A stretch of DNA of 12,729 bases. Source: Bacteroidales bacterium. GTDB lineage: Bacteria; Bacteroidota; Bacteroidia; Bacteroidales; Muribaculaceae. Numbering within the stretch: position 1 is the stretch's first letter; each line of letters begins with the position of its first letter. The notes under the pieces were generated by a model, which saw only the letters and a list, made by a program, of their open reading frames with translations, made no database searches and had not been told where the DNA came from. The stretch lies in assembly GCA_900755985.1 (NCBI GenBank), contig CAAEIL010000251.1, forward strand, positions 1 through 12,729, given 5' to 3'. The position numbers were made by a program, and so were the translations under genes. This document shows positions 1-6,171 of this stretch, piece by piece.

Positions 1-20
1 CCTTAGGACATTACAAAATG

Positions 21-52
21 GACGCCGCTCAGGATTACACTGAGCGGCGCCC
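21..52 (-). terminator. Hairpin downstream of the TrpB2 gene, probable terminator
   Basis: A perfect 9-bp GC-rich stem (CGCCGCTCA at 23-31 with TGAGCGGCG at 41-49) closes a 9-nt loop. Two more G-C pairs follow beyond one mismatch. It lies about 65 bp past the stop codon of the minus-strand TrpB2 gene. Read on the minus strand it is followed by CCATTTTGT, a weak U-tract, so termination is likely but not certain. It could also serve a plus-strand gene to the left of the window. Confidence 0.6.
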
Positions 53-115
53 GTTTGAATTAAGGATTGATTGCCTTGCCAGGCATAGAGGTGTATAGAC
101 ATGAAGCTGTGATTA

Positions 116-1504
116 TTATTCGTTGACTTTCTCACCGGGAATCGGCGACGCTGCCAGATTGTCGGCGATTTCTTTTTCGCTGAGGGAATAGTTGGTAAGG
201 TTGCCGGCCAGGAAGTTATCGTAGGCAGACATGTCGATAAGACCGTGACCCGAAAGATTGAAGAGAATGACTTTCTCTTCGCCGGTCTCGATGCACTTTT
301 TTGCTTCGCGAATGGCTGCGGCGATGGCGTGGCACGACTCGGGGGCCGGGATGATGCCTTCGCTGCGGGCAAAAATCGTTCCGGCCTCGAAAGATTCGAG
401 CTGATTAATGTCAACAGCTTCCATAAGTTTGTCTTTGAGCAGTTGGGAGACGATAACGCCGGCACCGTGGTAGCGCAGACCTCCGGCATGGATGTTGGCA
501 GGCTGGAAGTTGTGGCCGAGCGTAAACATCGGCAGCAGAGGTGTATATCCGGCTTCGTCGCCGAAATCATATTTGAATACGCCGCGTGTCAGCTTGGGAC
601 ACGATTCAGGCTCGGCGGCAATGAAGCGTGTTTCTTTGGGCTGAGTGCCGTCGAACTTGTGACGCATGAAGGGGAAAGCAATTCCGCCGAAGTTGGAGCC
701 GCCGCCAAAGCAGGCTATCACCATATCGGGATATTCGCCGGCCATGGCCATCTGTTTTTCGGCTTCGAGTCCGATAACAGTCTGGTGCAGCGATACATGT
801 GATAGCACAGAACCGAGTGTGTACTTGCAGTCGGGTGTCGTCTGTGCCAGTTCTACAGCCTCGGATATAGCGGTGCCTAACGAACCTTGATGGTTGGGCG
901 TTTTGGTGAGGATATCCTTACCGGCGCGTGTCGACATCGAGGGTGATGGGGTCACTTGGGCGCCGAAGGTCTGCATTATCGAACGGCGGTAGGGCTTCTG
1001 CTCGTACGAGATTTTTACCTGATAGACAGCGGCGTTGAGGCCGAAGAGGCTTGCGGCATAAGCCAGCGAAGCTCCCCACTGACCGGCGCCGGTTTCGGTG
1101 GTGACATTCTTGACACCTTCTTTTTTGCAGTAATATGCCTGGGGAATAGCCGAGTTGAGTTTGTGCGACCCCATAGGGCTTACGCTCTCGTTCTTGAAGT
1201 AGATGTGTGCGGGTGTGCCGAGGGCTTTTTCGAGTCCGGATGCGCGGACAAGGGGTGTCGAGCGGTAATATTTGTACATTTCGCGCACTTCTTCGGGGAT
1301 GTCGATGAAGCGGTCGGTCTGGTTGAGTTCCTGATGACAGAGCTCCTTGGCGAAAATAGGATAAAGGTCCTCGGGTTTCAATGGCTGATGGGTTGCCGGA
1401 TGCATCGGCGGCATTGGTTTGTTGGGCATGTCGGCCTGTATGTTGTACCATTGACGTGGAATTTCAGACTCGGGAAGGATGTAGCGTTTTGTCTTTTCGC
1501 TCAT
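116..1504 (-). CDS. trpB2: TrpB2-type tryptophan synthase beta chain (PLP-dependent)
   Basis: This 462-aa protein belongs to the TrpB2 branch of tryptophan synthase beta chains, which is longer than the roughly 400-aa TrpB1. The family condenses indole with L-serine to give L-tryptophan in the cytoplasm. Visible signatures are the PLP-lysine segment GSHKLNSA (Lys115), the ETGAGQWG loop (137-144) with the catalytic Glu137, and the phosphate-binding GGGSN (267-271). The roughly 75-residue N-terminal extension before the RSTPLVRA segment is typical of TrpB2. The ATG at 1504 is the only sensible start and gives the family N-terminus. No trpA or other trp gene adjoins it, so it looks like a stand-alone gene, as TrpB2 often is. 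It may salvage free indole, or act on another serine-like substrate. The family call is strong; the physiological substrate is inferred. Confidence 0.9.
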   Translation of the reverse strand: MSEKTKRYILPESEIPRQWYNIQADMPNKPMPPMHPATHQPLKPEDLYPIFAKELCHQELNQTDRFIDIPEEVREMYKYYRSTPLVRASGLEKALGTPAHIYFKNESVSPMGSHKLNSAIPQAYYCKKEGVKNVTTETGAGQWGASLAYAASLFGLNAAVYQVKISYEQKPYRRSIMQTFGAQVTPSPSMSTRAGKDILTKTPNHQGSLGTAISEAVELAQTTPDCKYTLGSVLSHVSLHQTVIGLEAEKQMAMAGEYPDMVIACFGGGSNFGGIAFPFMRHKFDGTQPKETRFIAAEPESCPKLTRGVFKYDFGDEAGYTPLLPMFTLGHNFQPANIHAGGLRYHGAGVIVSQLLKDKLMEAVDINQLESFEAGTIFARSEGIIPAPESCHAIAAAIREAKKCIETGEEKVILFNLSGHGLIDMSAYDNFLAGNLTNYSLSEKEIADNLAASPIPGEKVNE

Positions 1505-1594
1505 AGTCGTGGTGTATTTATGGGTTAATGATATATAATGGCGAGAAAATATAGCAAAAGCATAAAATCATAAGTGATGATGTTGCTTTCAAAT

Positions 1595-1602
1595 CAAAGG
1601 CA
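1595..1602 (-). promoter_or_regulatory. Possible -7 element for the TrpB2 gene
   Basis: The minus strand reads TGCCTTTG, one mismatch from the Bacteroidales -7 box TAnnTTTG, about 90 bp upstream of the start codon. No TTTG sits at the expected -33 distance. The flanking intergenic DNA (1505-1800) is AT-rich and I see no other gene in it. Confidence 0.3.
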
Positions 1603-1800
1603 AAATTATGTTTTTATTTTTAATCTAAAAAGCAAATTTCAAAAAAAGATTGATACTCGTAATAAAAATTTTAATTTTATAGTAAAAATCGCACTTTAAA
1701 TATTCTGTTGTATATCATGGTATATATTATAGAGGTGTTTTTCGGCCATTGTCATCACCTTCGGCAGCTCCGTTGAAACAATGACGGCGCGATGTCCGGG

Positions 1801-1834
1801 TACAAAAAAAACTCCGCAGGTTGCTGCGGAGTTT
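1801..1834 (-). terminator. Intrinsic terminator of the spt gene
   Basis: AAACTCCGCAG (1809-1819) and CTGCGGAGTTT (1824-1834) form a perfect 11-bp stem around a 4-nt loop. Read on the minus strand, the hairpin runs into a tract of eight T. It lies about 45 bp past the spt stop codon, so it is a classic rho-independent terminator for that gene. It also separates spt from the downstream TrpB2 gene. Confidence 0.92.
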
Positions 1835-1876
1835 GCGATATTTGAGTGCTTGTGCAATCGGTGGAGACGACCCGGG

Positions 1877-3064
1877 TTAGGGAATAAGGTCGTGAGCGCG
1901 GAAGACTTTCTGGATTTTTTCGAGGGCGGTGGTCACTTGCTCTTTGGTGTGCGTAGCCATCAGCGAGAAGCGGATGAGCGTGTCCTGCGGAGCGACTGCC
2001 GGCGAAACTACGGGGTTGACGAAAATGCCTTCGTTGAGGAGGTCGGTGGTGATGGCGAAAGTCTTGAAGTTGTCGCGGATGAAAAGGGGAATGATAGGAG
2101 TCGATGTCTTGCCGATTTCGCATCCCATGTTGCGGAAGCCTTCGAGAGCGAAGTTGGTAAGTTCCCAAAGGTGCTCCTGACGCCAGGGTTCTTCGATCAT
2201 TATATCGATGGTCTTGAGGGCGGCGGCGGTTGATGCCGGGGTTATCGAGGCGGTGAAGATGTACGAGCGCGAGTGGTGACGCAGGTAGTTTGTTATTTCT
2301 TTGTCAGTGGCGATGAAACCGCCCAGCGAGGCAAATGATTTGGAGAAAGTACCCATGACCAAATCGACGTCGTCGGTAAGTCCGAAGTGGTTGACGGTGC
2401 CGCGGCCACCTTCGCCGAAGACGCCAATAGAGTGGGCCTCGTCAACCATTACCGAAGCGTCGTATTTCTTGGCAAGGCGGACTATTTCGGGAATGTTGGC
2501 AACGTCTCCTTCCATCGAAAAGACGCCATCGGTGACGATGAGCTTTACTTTGTCGGGCTCGCACTTCTGAAGTTGCTTTTCGAGCGACTCCATGTCGTTG
2601 TGCTTGTATTTGAGCTGCTGTGAGAAAGACAGACGACGGCCTTCGATAATCGATGCGTGGTCTTGTTCGTCCCACAGAATGTAGTCTTCGCGACCTGTCA
2701 GGCAGGAGACGACACCGAGGTTGACGCCGAAGCCGGTAGAGTAAATCATGACGTCTTCCTTGCCAATATATTCGGCAAGACGTGCTTCAAGCTTTTTGTG
2801 GAGGTCGAGTGTGCCGTTGAGAAATGGCGAACCGGCGCATCCGGTGCCGTATTTCTTGGTGGCTTCGATGGCTGCTTCCTTGATGCGGGGGTCATTGACA
2901 AGGCCCGAGTAGCAGTTGGAGCCGAACATGAGGACTTTCTTACCATTGATGATGACCTCGGGGTCTTGCTCTGAGGAAATTGCTCGGAAATAAGGATATA
3001 CGCCGGCTGCCTTGGCTTTTTGGGGCTCGGTGTATTTCGAGAGTTTTTGTTGTAATAACTTCAT
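1877..3064 (-). CDS. spt: Serine palmitoyltransferase-like alpha-oxoamine synthase
   Basis: This 395-aa fold-type I PLP enzyme belongs to the alpha-oxoamine synthase family (SPT, Kbl, BioF, HemA). It closely resembles the Bacteroides serine palmitoyltransferase I remember, for example in GCAGSPFLNGTLDLH, LSFSQQLKYKHND and APQDTLIRFSLMATHTK. SPT joins L-serine with palmitoyl-CoA to form 3-ketodihydrosphingosine, the first step of the sphingolipid synthesis common in Bacteroidales. PLP contacts are visible: His136 (DHASI), the VDEAHS motif with Asp208 and His211, and Lys242 in TFSKSF. I chose the ATG at 3064, giving MKLLQQKLSKY, because the family N-terminus begins there; the longer reading frame begins with TTG. 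The protein is cytosolic or peripheral, with no membrane segment seen. Glycine C-acetyltransferase or BioF activity cannot be excluded from sequence alone. Confidence 0.85.
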   Translation of the reverse strand: MKLLQQKLSKYTEPQKAKAAGVYPYFRAISSEQDPEVIINGKKVLMFGSNCYSGLVNDPRIKEAAIEATKKYGTGCAGSPFLNGTLDLHKKLEARLAEYIGKEDVMIYSTGFGVNLGVVSCLTGREDYILWDEQDHASIIEGRRLSFSQQLKYKHNDMESLEKQLQKCEPDKVKLIVTDGVFSMEGDVANIPEIVRLAKKYDASVMVDEAHSIGVFGEGGRGTVNHFGLTDDVDLVMGTFSKSFASLGGFIATDKEITNYLRHHSRSYIFTASITPASTAAALKTIDIMIEEPWRQEHLWELTNFALEGFRNMGCEIGKTSTPIIPLFIRDNFKTFAITTDLLNEGIFVNPVVSPAVAPQDTLIRFSLMATHTKEQVTTALEKIQKVFRAHDLIP

Positions 3065-3080
3065 AGTTATAACTTCATAG
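3053..3080 (-). repeat. 14-bp tandem duplication spanning the spt start codon
   Basis: The minus strand reads CTATGAAGTTATAA followed directly by CTATGAAGTTATTA (13 of 14 identical). The second copy contains the spt start codon. The first copy carries an ATG that opens only Met-Lys-Leu-stop. Confidence 0.85.
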
Positions 3081-3141
3081 ATATATGTGAAACGACGGCA
3101 GGAAAGCAATCCATAGACGCCTTTCGGTTTAAATCAGGCTA

Positions 3142-3149
3142 CAAAGGTA
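3142..3149 (-). promoter_or_regulatory. -7 promoter element of spt
   Basis: The minus strand reads TACCTTTG, a perfect match to the Bacteroidales -7 consensus TAnnTTTG, about 80 bp upstream of the spt start codon. Transcription would start near 3135, giving a leader of about 70 nt. The -33 TTTG is not evident. Confidence 0.65.
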
Positions 3150-3220
3150 CAAAAAAAATTGATTTATTGTGTCGCTCTGGCCTAAAAACTAAAAAATAGT
3201 TTTCAATATTCAATAAAAAC

Positions 3221-3228
3221 TAATTTTG
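3221..3228 (+). promoter_or_regulatory. Possible -7 element of an intergenic transcript
   Basis: TAATTTTG is a perfect TAnnTTTG match on the plus strand. A T-rich stretch (3200-3204) lies roughly where the -33 element should be, but it is not a clean TTTG. If used, it would transcribe the structured stretch to its right, either as a separate small RNA or as a long leader of the helix-turn-helix gene. Confidence 0.35.
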
Positions 3229-3288
3229 GTAATATAAATGTCCCCATATTTCTATGTTGTGTGTCGCATTTTTTTCGGGCTTATGATT

Positions 3289-3469
3289 TAAGAGCGCGTT
3301 CCTTAAAAATTTCGGGGCCGTGGAGGTTGTAGCCTTGGAGCGCTCTTAGATTGCGGGAGTATGATATTTACCGGGCTATAATATTAATGTCAAAAAAGAA
3401 AAATGTCCTTTCTGAAAATGTTTAGAGACGATGAGCCAATGTGTCGCGGCTTTTGGGGTGAAAAGGCCG
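3289..3469 (+). other. Non-coding stretch with two hairpins, candidate structured RNA
   Basis: The first fold pairs TAAGAGCGC (3289-3297) with GCGCTCTTA (3340-3348), a perfect 9-bp stem extended by TCC/GGA across a small bulge. The second fold (3447-3469) pairs CGGC-TTTT with AAAAGGCCG around a GGGGTG loop, with one bulged base. There is no convincing reading frame on the plus strand. The spt-to-HTH gap is 614 bp, unusually long for this window. I did not recognise a known RNA family such as 6S RNA. The strand and transcript ends are inferred from the -7 box at 3221. Confidence 0.35.
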
Positions 3470-3557
3470 GATGAGATGTATTGAGGCGGAAAACCATAGG
3501 ATTTCAGGACGTTATGATCATGCTGGTTCCTTTCATGTTGTAAAACATAAAAAATAA

Positions 3558-3577
3558 TTGACAAAATATTTTGTCAA
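3558..3577. promoter_or_regulatory. Perfect 20-bp palindrome, candidate operator
   Basis: TTGACAAAATATTTTGTCAA is identical to its reverse complement over all 20 bases. It overlaps the TTTG of the likely -33 element of the following gene. That placement is what a dimeric repressor site would need. The cognate regulator is unknown. Confidence 0.6.
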
Positions 3578-3600
3578 ATGCTGAACAAACGCTAATTTTA
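3570..3600 (+). promoter_or_regulatory. Likely promoter of the helix-turn-helix gene
   Basis: TTTG (3570-3573), a 19-nt spacer and TAATTTTA (3593-3600) match the Bacteroidales promoter with one mismatch at the last base of the -7 box. Transcription would start near 3607, leaving a leader of about 70 nt. The -33 element lies inside the 20-bp palindrome. Confidence 0.55.
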
Positions 3601-3678
3601 ACACGTCTATAATGACGTCTCGTCCTTTGTTGCGAGACACAAACTCTAAATTTACTAACCTGTAAAATTATAATAATC

Positions 3679-3942
3679 ATGACTAAGACTATCACCTTCA
3701 ACGACCTGCGCCGCCTCAAAGACAGCCTCCCCGATGGCTCGATGCACAAAATCGCTGACAAGCTCAATATCACGGTCCAGACCGTCCGCAACTATTTCGG
3801 CGGGTCAAACTATGATTTTGGTAAAAACGTAGGTGTACACATCGAGCCGGGTCCTAATGGCGGTATCGTAGTCCTTGATGACTCGACAATATACGATATG
3901 GCTCTCGAAATCCTTCAGGAGCAGGAAGCCAAAAACGACTGA
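3679..3942 (+). CDS. Small helix-turn-helix DNA-binding protein, function unknown
   Basis: This 87-aa protein has an N-terminal helix-turn-helix of roughly residues 18-42. The segment KIADKLNITVQTVRNYFGG reads like a recognition helix preceded by a supporting helix. A glycine-rich turn and a strand-like segment (HIEPGPNGGIVVLDD) follow, then an acidic C-terminal helix. I recall similar short proteins, annotated only as DNA-binding protein, in many Bacteroidales, but I know of no assigned function. There is no signal peptide or membrane segment. The gene is monocistronic, with a long regulatory region upstream and a strong hairpin downstream. A perfect palindrome overlaps its promoter, so autoregulation or control by another repressor is plausible. 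The ATG at 3679 is preceded by an A-rich leader with no Shine-Dalgarno sequence. The coding call is firm; the target sites are unknown. Confidence 0.85.
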   Translation: MTKTITFNDLRRLKDSLPDGSMHKIADKLNITVQTVRNYFGGSNYDFGKNVGVHIEPGPNGGIVVLDDSTIYDMALEILQEQEAKND

Positions 3943-3968
3943 GAAATCTTTAAAAACACATCTATTAC

Positions 3969-4016
3969 CACGAAAACACTGGGTGGCGCTGTGATGTCCC
4001 GCCCGGTGGTTTCGTG
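3969..4016 (+). terminator. Long hairpin after the helix-turn-helix gene, probable terminator
   Basis: An 18-bp stem pairs 3969-3986 with 3999-4016 around a 12-nt loop, with two G-U pairs and a single mismatch. It begins 26 bp after the stop codon and is followed by TTTAAGTTT, an interrupted U-tract. The unusually long stem could also stabilise the mRNA 3' end. Confidence 0.7.
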
Positions 4017-4136
4017 TTTAAGTTTGAGGATGTTGCGCCTCTGCCCATCGCTTGCTGATATATAGCTTTATCGCCTCATTTATTTATACTTCCAATTTCT
4101 GAATTATTCATATCCTCGACTCTCGAAAAACTGATT

Positions 4137-5234
4137 ATGCGCCTGATAACCGTTGCCATACATACTTATGACCATGCTCTTGAACTCAAAAGCCAGCTTG
4201 AACGCGAAGGTATTGAGGTCCTGTTGCAGAACGTTAACCTTGAACATCCCACAGTCTCGTCGGGTGTGCGCGTCCGTATTCACGAGCATGACTTGCCTCT
4301 GGCATTGCGTATAATCGAAAACGGCGAGATTTTCTGCTCATCTCAGAAGCAGCTTCAGGAAGAGTCGCACTCGATTATCGTCCCCGTGGACTATACTGAC
4401 CATTCCTTCGTGGCAACATGTGTTGCTTTCGAGATAGCTCGCGAGCATGGTGCTGACATACGCTTAATAAATTCGTATATTGACCCTTATGTGGCCGGGA
4501 ACATGCAGCTTACCGACTCGCTGACTTACGAAATAGCCGACAATGACGCCCGTCGCTTAATCGCCGAGAACGCCAACAAGATGATGGCTTCGTATGCAGC
4601 ACGACTCAAGGACATGATTAAATTTGGCAAACTGCCCCCGGTAAAATTCTCCACCAAGGTTGTCGAGGGTGTCCCCGAGGATGCTATCGTAGAGTACGCA
4701 AAAATCAATCCCCCATACCTCGTCGTCATGGGTACTCGTATCGCCGAACGCAAGAAAGCCGAACTGATAGGCTCTGTCACAGCCGAGGTCCTTGACAAAT
4801 GCCGCTTCTCGGTGCTTACCATTCCCGAAAATGCACAAATAGCGCAAGACAAAAAGATTCGCAACATCCTGGTGTTTACTAATCTCGAACAGGAGGACCT
4901 GCTGGCTATCGATACCATGGCACGCGTATTCGATCGTTGTACGGCAGATGTCACCATAGTGCATGCTCCGGCGCGCAAGAGGCCTTTCGAACGCACCAAC
5001 CGCGAGTCTATGGACAATATTGTCAGCTACTGCCGCAAGAATTTCCCCTCTTTCAACTTCCGGGCTCAAGACACAGTTCCCGATTTTGGCGAGATTCAGG
5101 CCGGCGCGACACCCTTCGACCTCATCATCATTCCCAATAAAAAGAAAAGCGCTTTCTCGCGTCTGTTCAATCCCGGCATCGCTAACAAAATTCTCGTCGA
5201 AGCCGACATACCCATGCTCGTAATTCCGGTCTGA
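4137..5234 (+). CDS. Tandem universal stress protein with N-terminal DUF2007-like domain
   Basis: This 365-aa cytosolic protein appears to have three parts. Residues 1-65 (MRLITVAIHTYDHALELKSQL to ALRIIENGEIF) resemble the DUF2007 'putative signal transducing protein' fold. Residues about 78-225 form a first UspA domain, beginning SIIVPVDYTDHS and ending with VVMGTR, GSVTAEVLDKCRFSVLTIPE. This is a variant of the G-2x-G-9x-G(S/T) nucleotide-binding pattern. Residues about 235-365 form a second, more degenerate UspA domain (NILVFTNLEQEDLLAI to ILVEADIPMLVIPV). Such proteins are linked to stress tolerance and bind ATP or other small ligands; no enzymatic activity is assigned here. The gene is flanked by the terminator at 3969-4016 and a convergent gene, so it is probably monocistronic. 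A weak -7-like TAGCTTTA lies at 4063-4070. The stress-protein call is firm; the N-terminal domain name is a resemblance. Confidence 0.85.
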   Translation: MRLITVAIHTYDHALELKSQLEREGIEVLLQNVNLEHPTVSSGVRVRIHEHDLPLALRIIENGEIFCSSQKQLQEESHSIIVPVDYTDHSFVATCVAFEIAREHGADIRLINSYIDPYVAGNMQLTDSLTYEIADNDARRLIAENANKMMASYAARLKDMIKFGKLPPVKFSTKVVEGVPEDAIVEYAKINPPYLVVMGTRIAERKKAELIGSVTAEVLDKCRFSVLTIPENAQIAQDKKIRNILVFTNLEQEDLLAIDTMARVFDRCTADVTIVHAPARKRPFERTNRESMDNIVSYCRKNFPSFNFRAQDTVPDFGEIQAGATPFDLIIIPNKKKSAFSRLFNPGIANKILVEADIPMLVIPV

Positions 5235-5324
5235 ACCACCGGCCTCGGCACGCCTTACCGACAGCGAATAACTCACGTGCTGACGTTTGAAATATATGCT
5301 TTTGGGCTTATGTGCAACGTCTTA

Positions 5325-5933
5325 TCAAGCTTGCGTGCTGTCGTGCATGGTTAGGCCGTCAATGTTGCCGAGTCGCCCTCTGAGCGTTGTCTCGTCATCG
5401 GCACGCACCTCGATTTCCATTGCGCAGCTGTTATCGAACACCTGTGACAGAATCTTTACATCACCGCCTTTTACAATCTTCATGACATCGTTCATCGACA
5501 TGTACGGAAAAGTGAACGATATGTGCGCCATGTCGTGACGCTCGACAATCTCGGCGGCTGCCAGACATGAACGTGCAGCCTCGCGGTAGGCTGCAATGAG
5601 CCCCGAAGTGCCAAGTTTGATGCCCCCGAAGTAGCGCACTACAATGACCACTATATCGGTAAGCCCCAGCGAATTGATTTGTCCCAGTATGGGCTTGCCG
5701 GCTGTCCCGGAGGGCTCGCCGTTGTCGCTCGACAGCGACAGCGAGCGATCGCTCCCCAACATGTATGCCCAGCACACGTGCCTCGCATCGTGATAGCGTT
5801 TGGACAGCGCGGCAATGTGCGACTTTGCCTCGTCGGCACTGCTGACGCTGAAGGCGAAAGCCAGAAAACGGCTCATCTTCTCGCGCGTCACCGATTCGGA
5901 GGGTGCCTGTATGGTATAGTAAGTATCAGACAT
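5325..5933 (-). CDS. YigZ/IMPACT family protein
   Basis: This 202-aa protein belongs to the YigZ/IMPACT family (UPF0029). The hallmark segments are HDARHVCWAY, SDNGEPSGTAGKPIL, and VVRYFGGIKLGTSGLIAAYREA. The C-terminal part (about 135-202) fits the ferredoxin-like second domain, DUF1949. The family has been connected with translation and ribosome-associated roles through its eukaryotic member IMPACT, but the bacterial function is not settled. I chose the ATG at 5933 (MSDTYYTIQAPSES) because the family begins about there. The 27 residues that an upstream start would add are basic, lack homology-like features and overlap the promoter. The gene converges with the universal stress protein gene (90-bp gap) and diverges from mutA. 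The length is typical for the family. Confidence 0.9.
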   Translation of the reverse strand: MSDTYYTIQAPSESVTREKMSRFLAFAFSVSSADEAKSHIAALSKRYHDARHVCWAYMLGSDRSLSLSSDNGEPSGTAGKPILGQINSLGLTDIVVIVVRYFGGIKLGTSGLIAAYREAARSCLAAAEIVERHDMAHISFTFPYMSMNDVMKIVKGGDVKILSQVFDNSCAMEIEVRADDETTLRGRLGNIDGLTMHDSTQA

Positions 5934-5960
5934 GGTGATTATATTGTCACTTTTTCGGCG

Positions 5961-5968
5961 CAAAGTTA
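5961..5968 (-). promoter_or_regulatory. -7 promoter element of the YigZ gene
   Basis: The minus strand reads TAACTTTG, a perfect TAnnTTTG match, 28 bp upstream of the chosen start at 5933. This supports the shorter start, since the longer version would begin upstream of this promoter. No clear TTTG is present at -33. Confidence 0.6.
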
Positions 5969-5999
5969 GGCTTTTTCGGGCATATTTCATTATAAAGCC

Positions 6000-6030
6000 T
6001 TTGGGAATTGTCATTTAATTTGTAAATTTG
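6000..6030 (+). promoter_or_regulatory. Promoter of the mutAB operon
   Basis: TTTG (6000-6003), exactly 19 nt, and TAAATTTG (6023-6030) match both parts of the Bacteroidales consensus perfectly. Transcription would start near 6037, giving a leader of about 135 nt before mutA. It is divergent from, and close to, the YigZ promoter. Confidence 0.8.
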
Positions 6031-6040
6031 CCACACCAAT

Positions 6041-6114
6041 CGGCAATGGCCGTCCCCTTGTATACATACTCTGAGGCGAGGGACGGATTTTCATGATACC
6101 GCCTCGGTTCGACC
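6041..6114 (+). promoter_or_regulatory. Leader RNA with predicted H-type pseudoknot, candidate cis-regulator
   Basis: Stem 1 pairs CCGTCCC (6050-6056) with GGGACGG (6080-6086), 7 perfect bp. Stem 2 pairs CTGAGGCG (6071-6078), inside the stem 1 loop, with CGCCTCGG (6100-6107), 8 bp with one G-U. The helices are separated by a single A (6079), so they could stack coaxially. A small hairpin CGGC-AATG-GCCG (6041-6052) would compete with the 5' arm of stem 1, giving an alternative state. The element begins a few nucleotides after the predicted transcription start and ends about 57 nt before the mutA ATG. I see no B12 box, so it does not look like a standard cobalamin riboswitch. Confidence 0.5.
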
Positions 6115-6171
6115 TTGAAAAAACTTAATATACATCAATAACACCTTATATATTTTTTATAACGTTAAGTT

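Noticed and set aside
1698..1757. Minus-strand 19-codon frame (MTMAEKHLYNIYHDIQQNI) between the spt terminator and the TrpB2 promoter region, as a possible leader peptide
   Set aside because: It lies downstream of a strong terminator and upstream of the likely TrpB2 promoter. It contains no tryptophan, and no attenuator hairpin follows.
1877..3109. Longer start for spt at 3109
   Set aside because: It would begin with TTG, add 15 residues with no family resemblance, and ignore the ATG at 3064 that gives the usual N-terminus.
5325..6014. Longer start for the YigZ gene at 6014
   Set aside because: The extra 27 residues lie across and upstream of a perfect -7 box (5961-5968), and the family N-terminus matches the ATG at 5933.
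6037..6171. Cobalamin riboswitch ahead of the B12-dependent mutase genes
   Set aside because: The leader is only about 135 nt and lacks a recognisable B12 box (GCCACTG-like) and the multi-helix core. It is better described as an unassigned pseudoknot.
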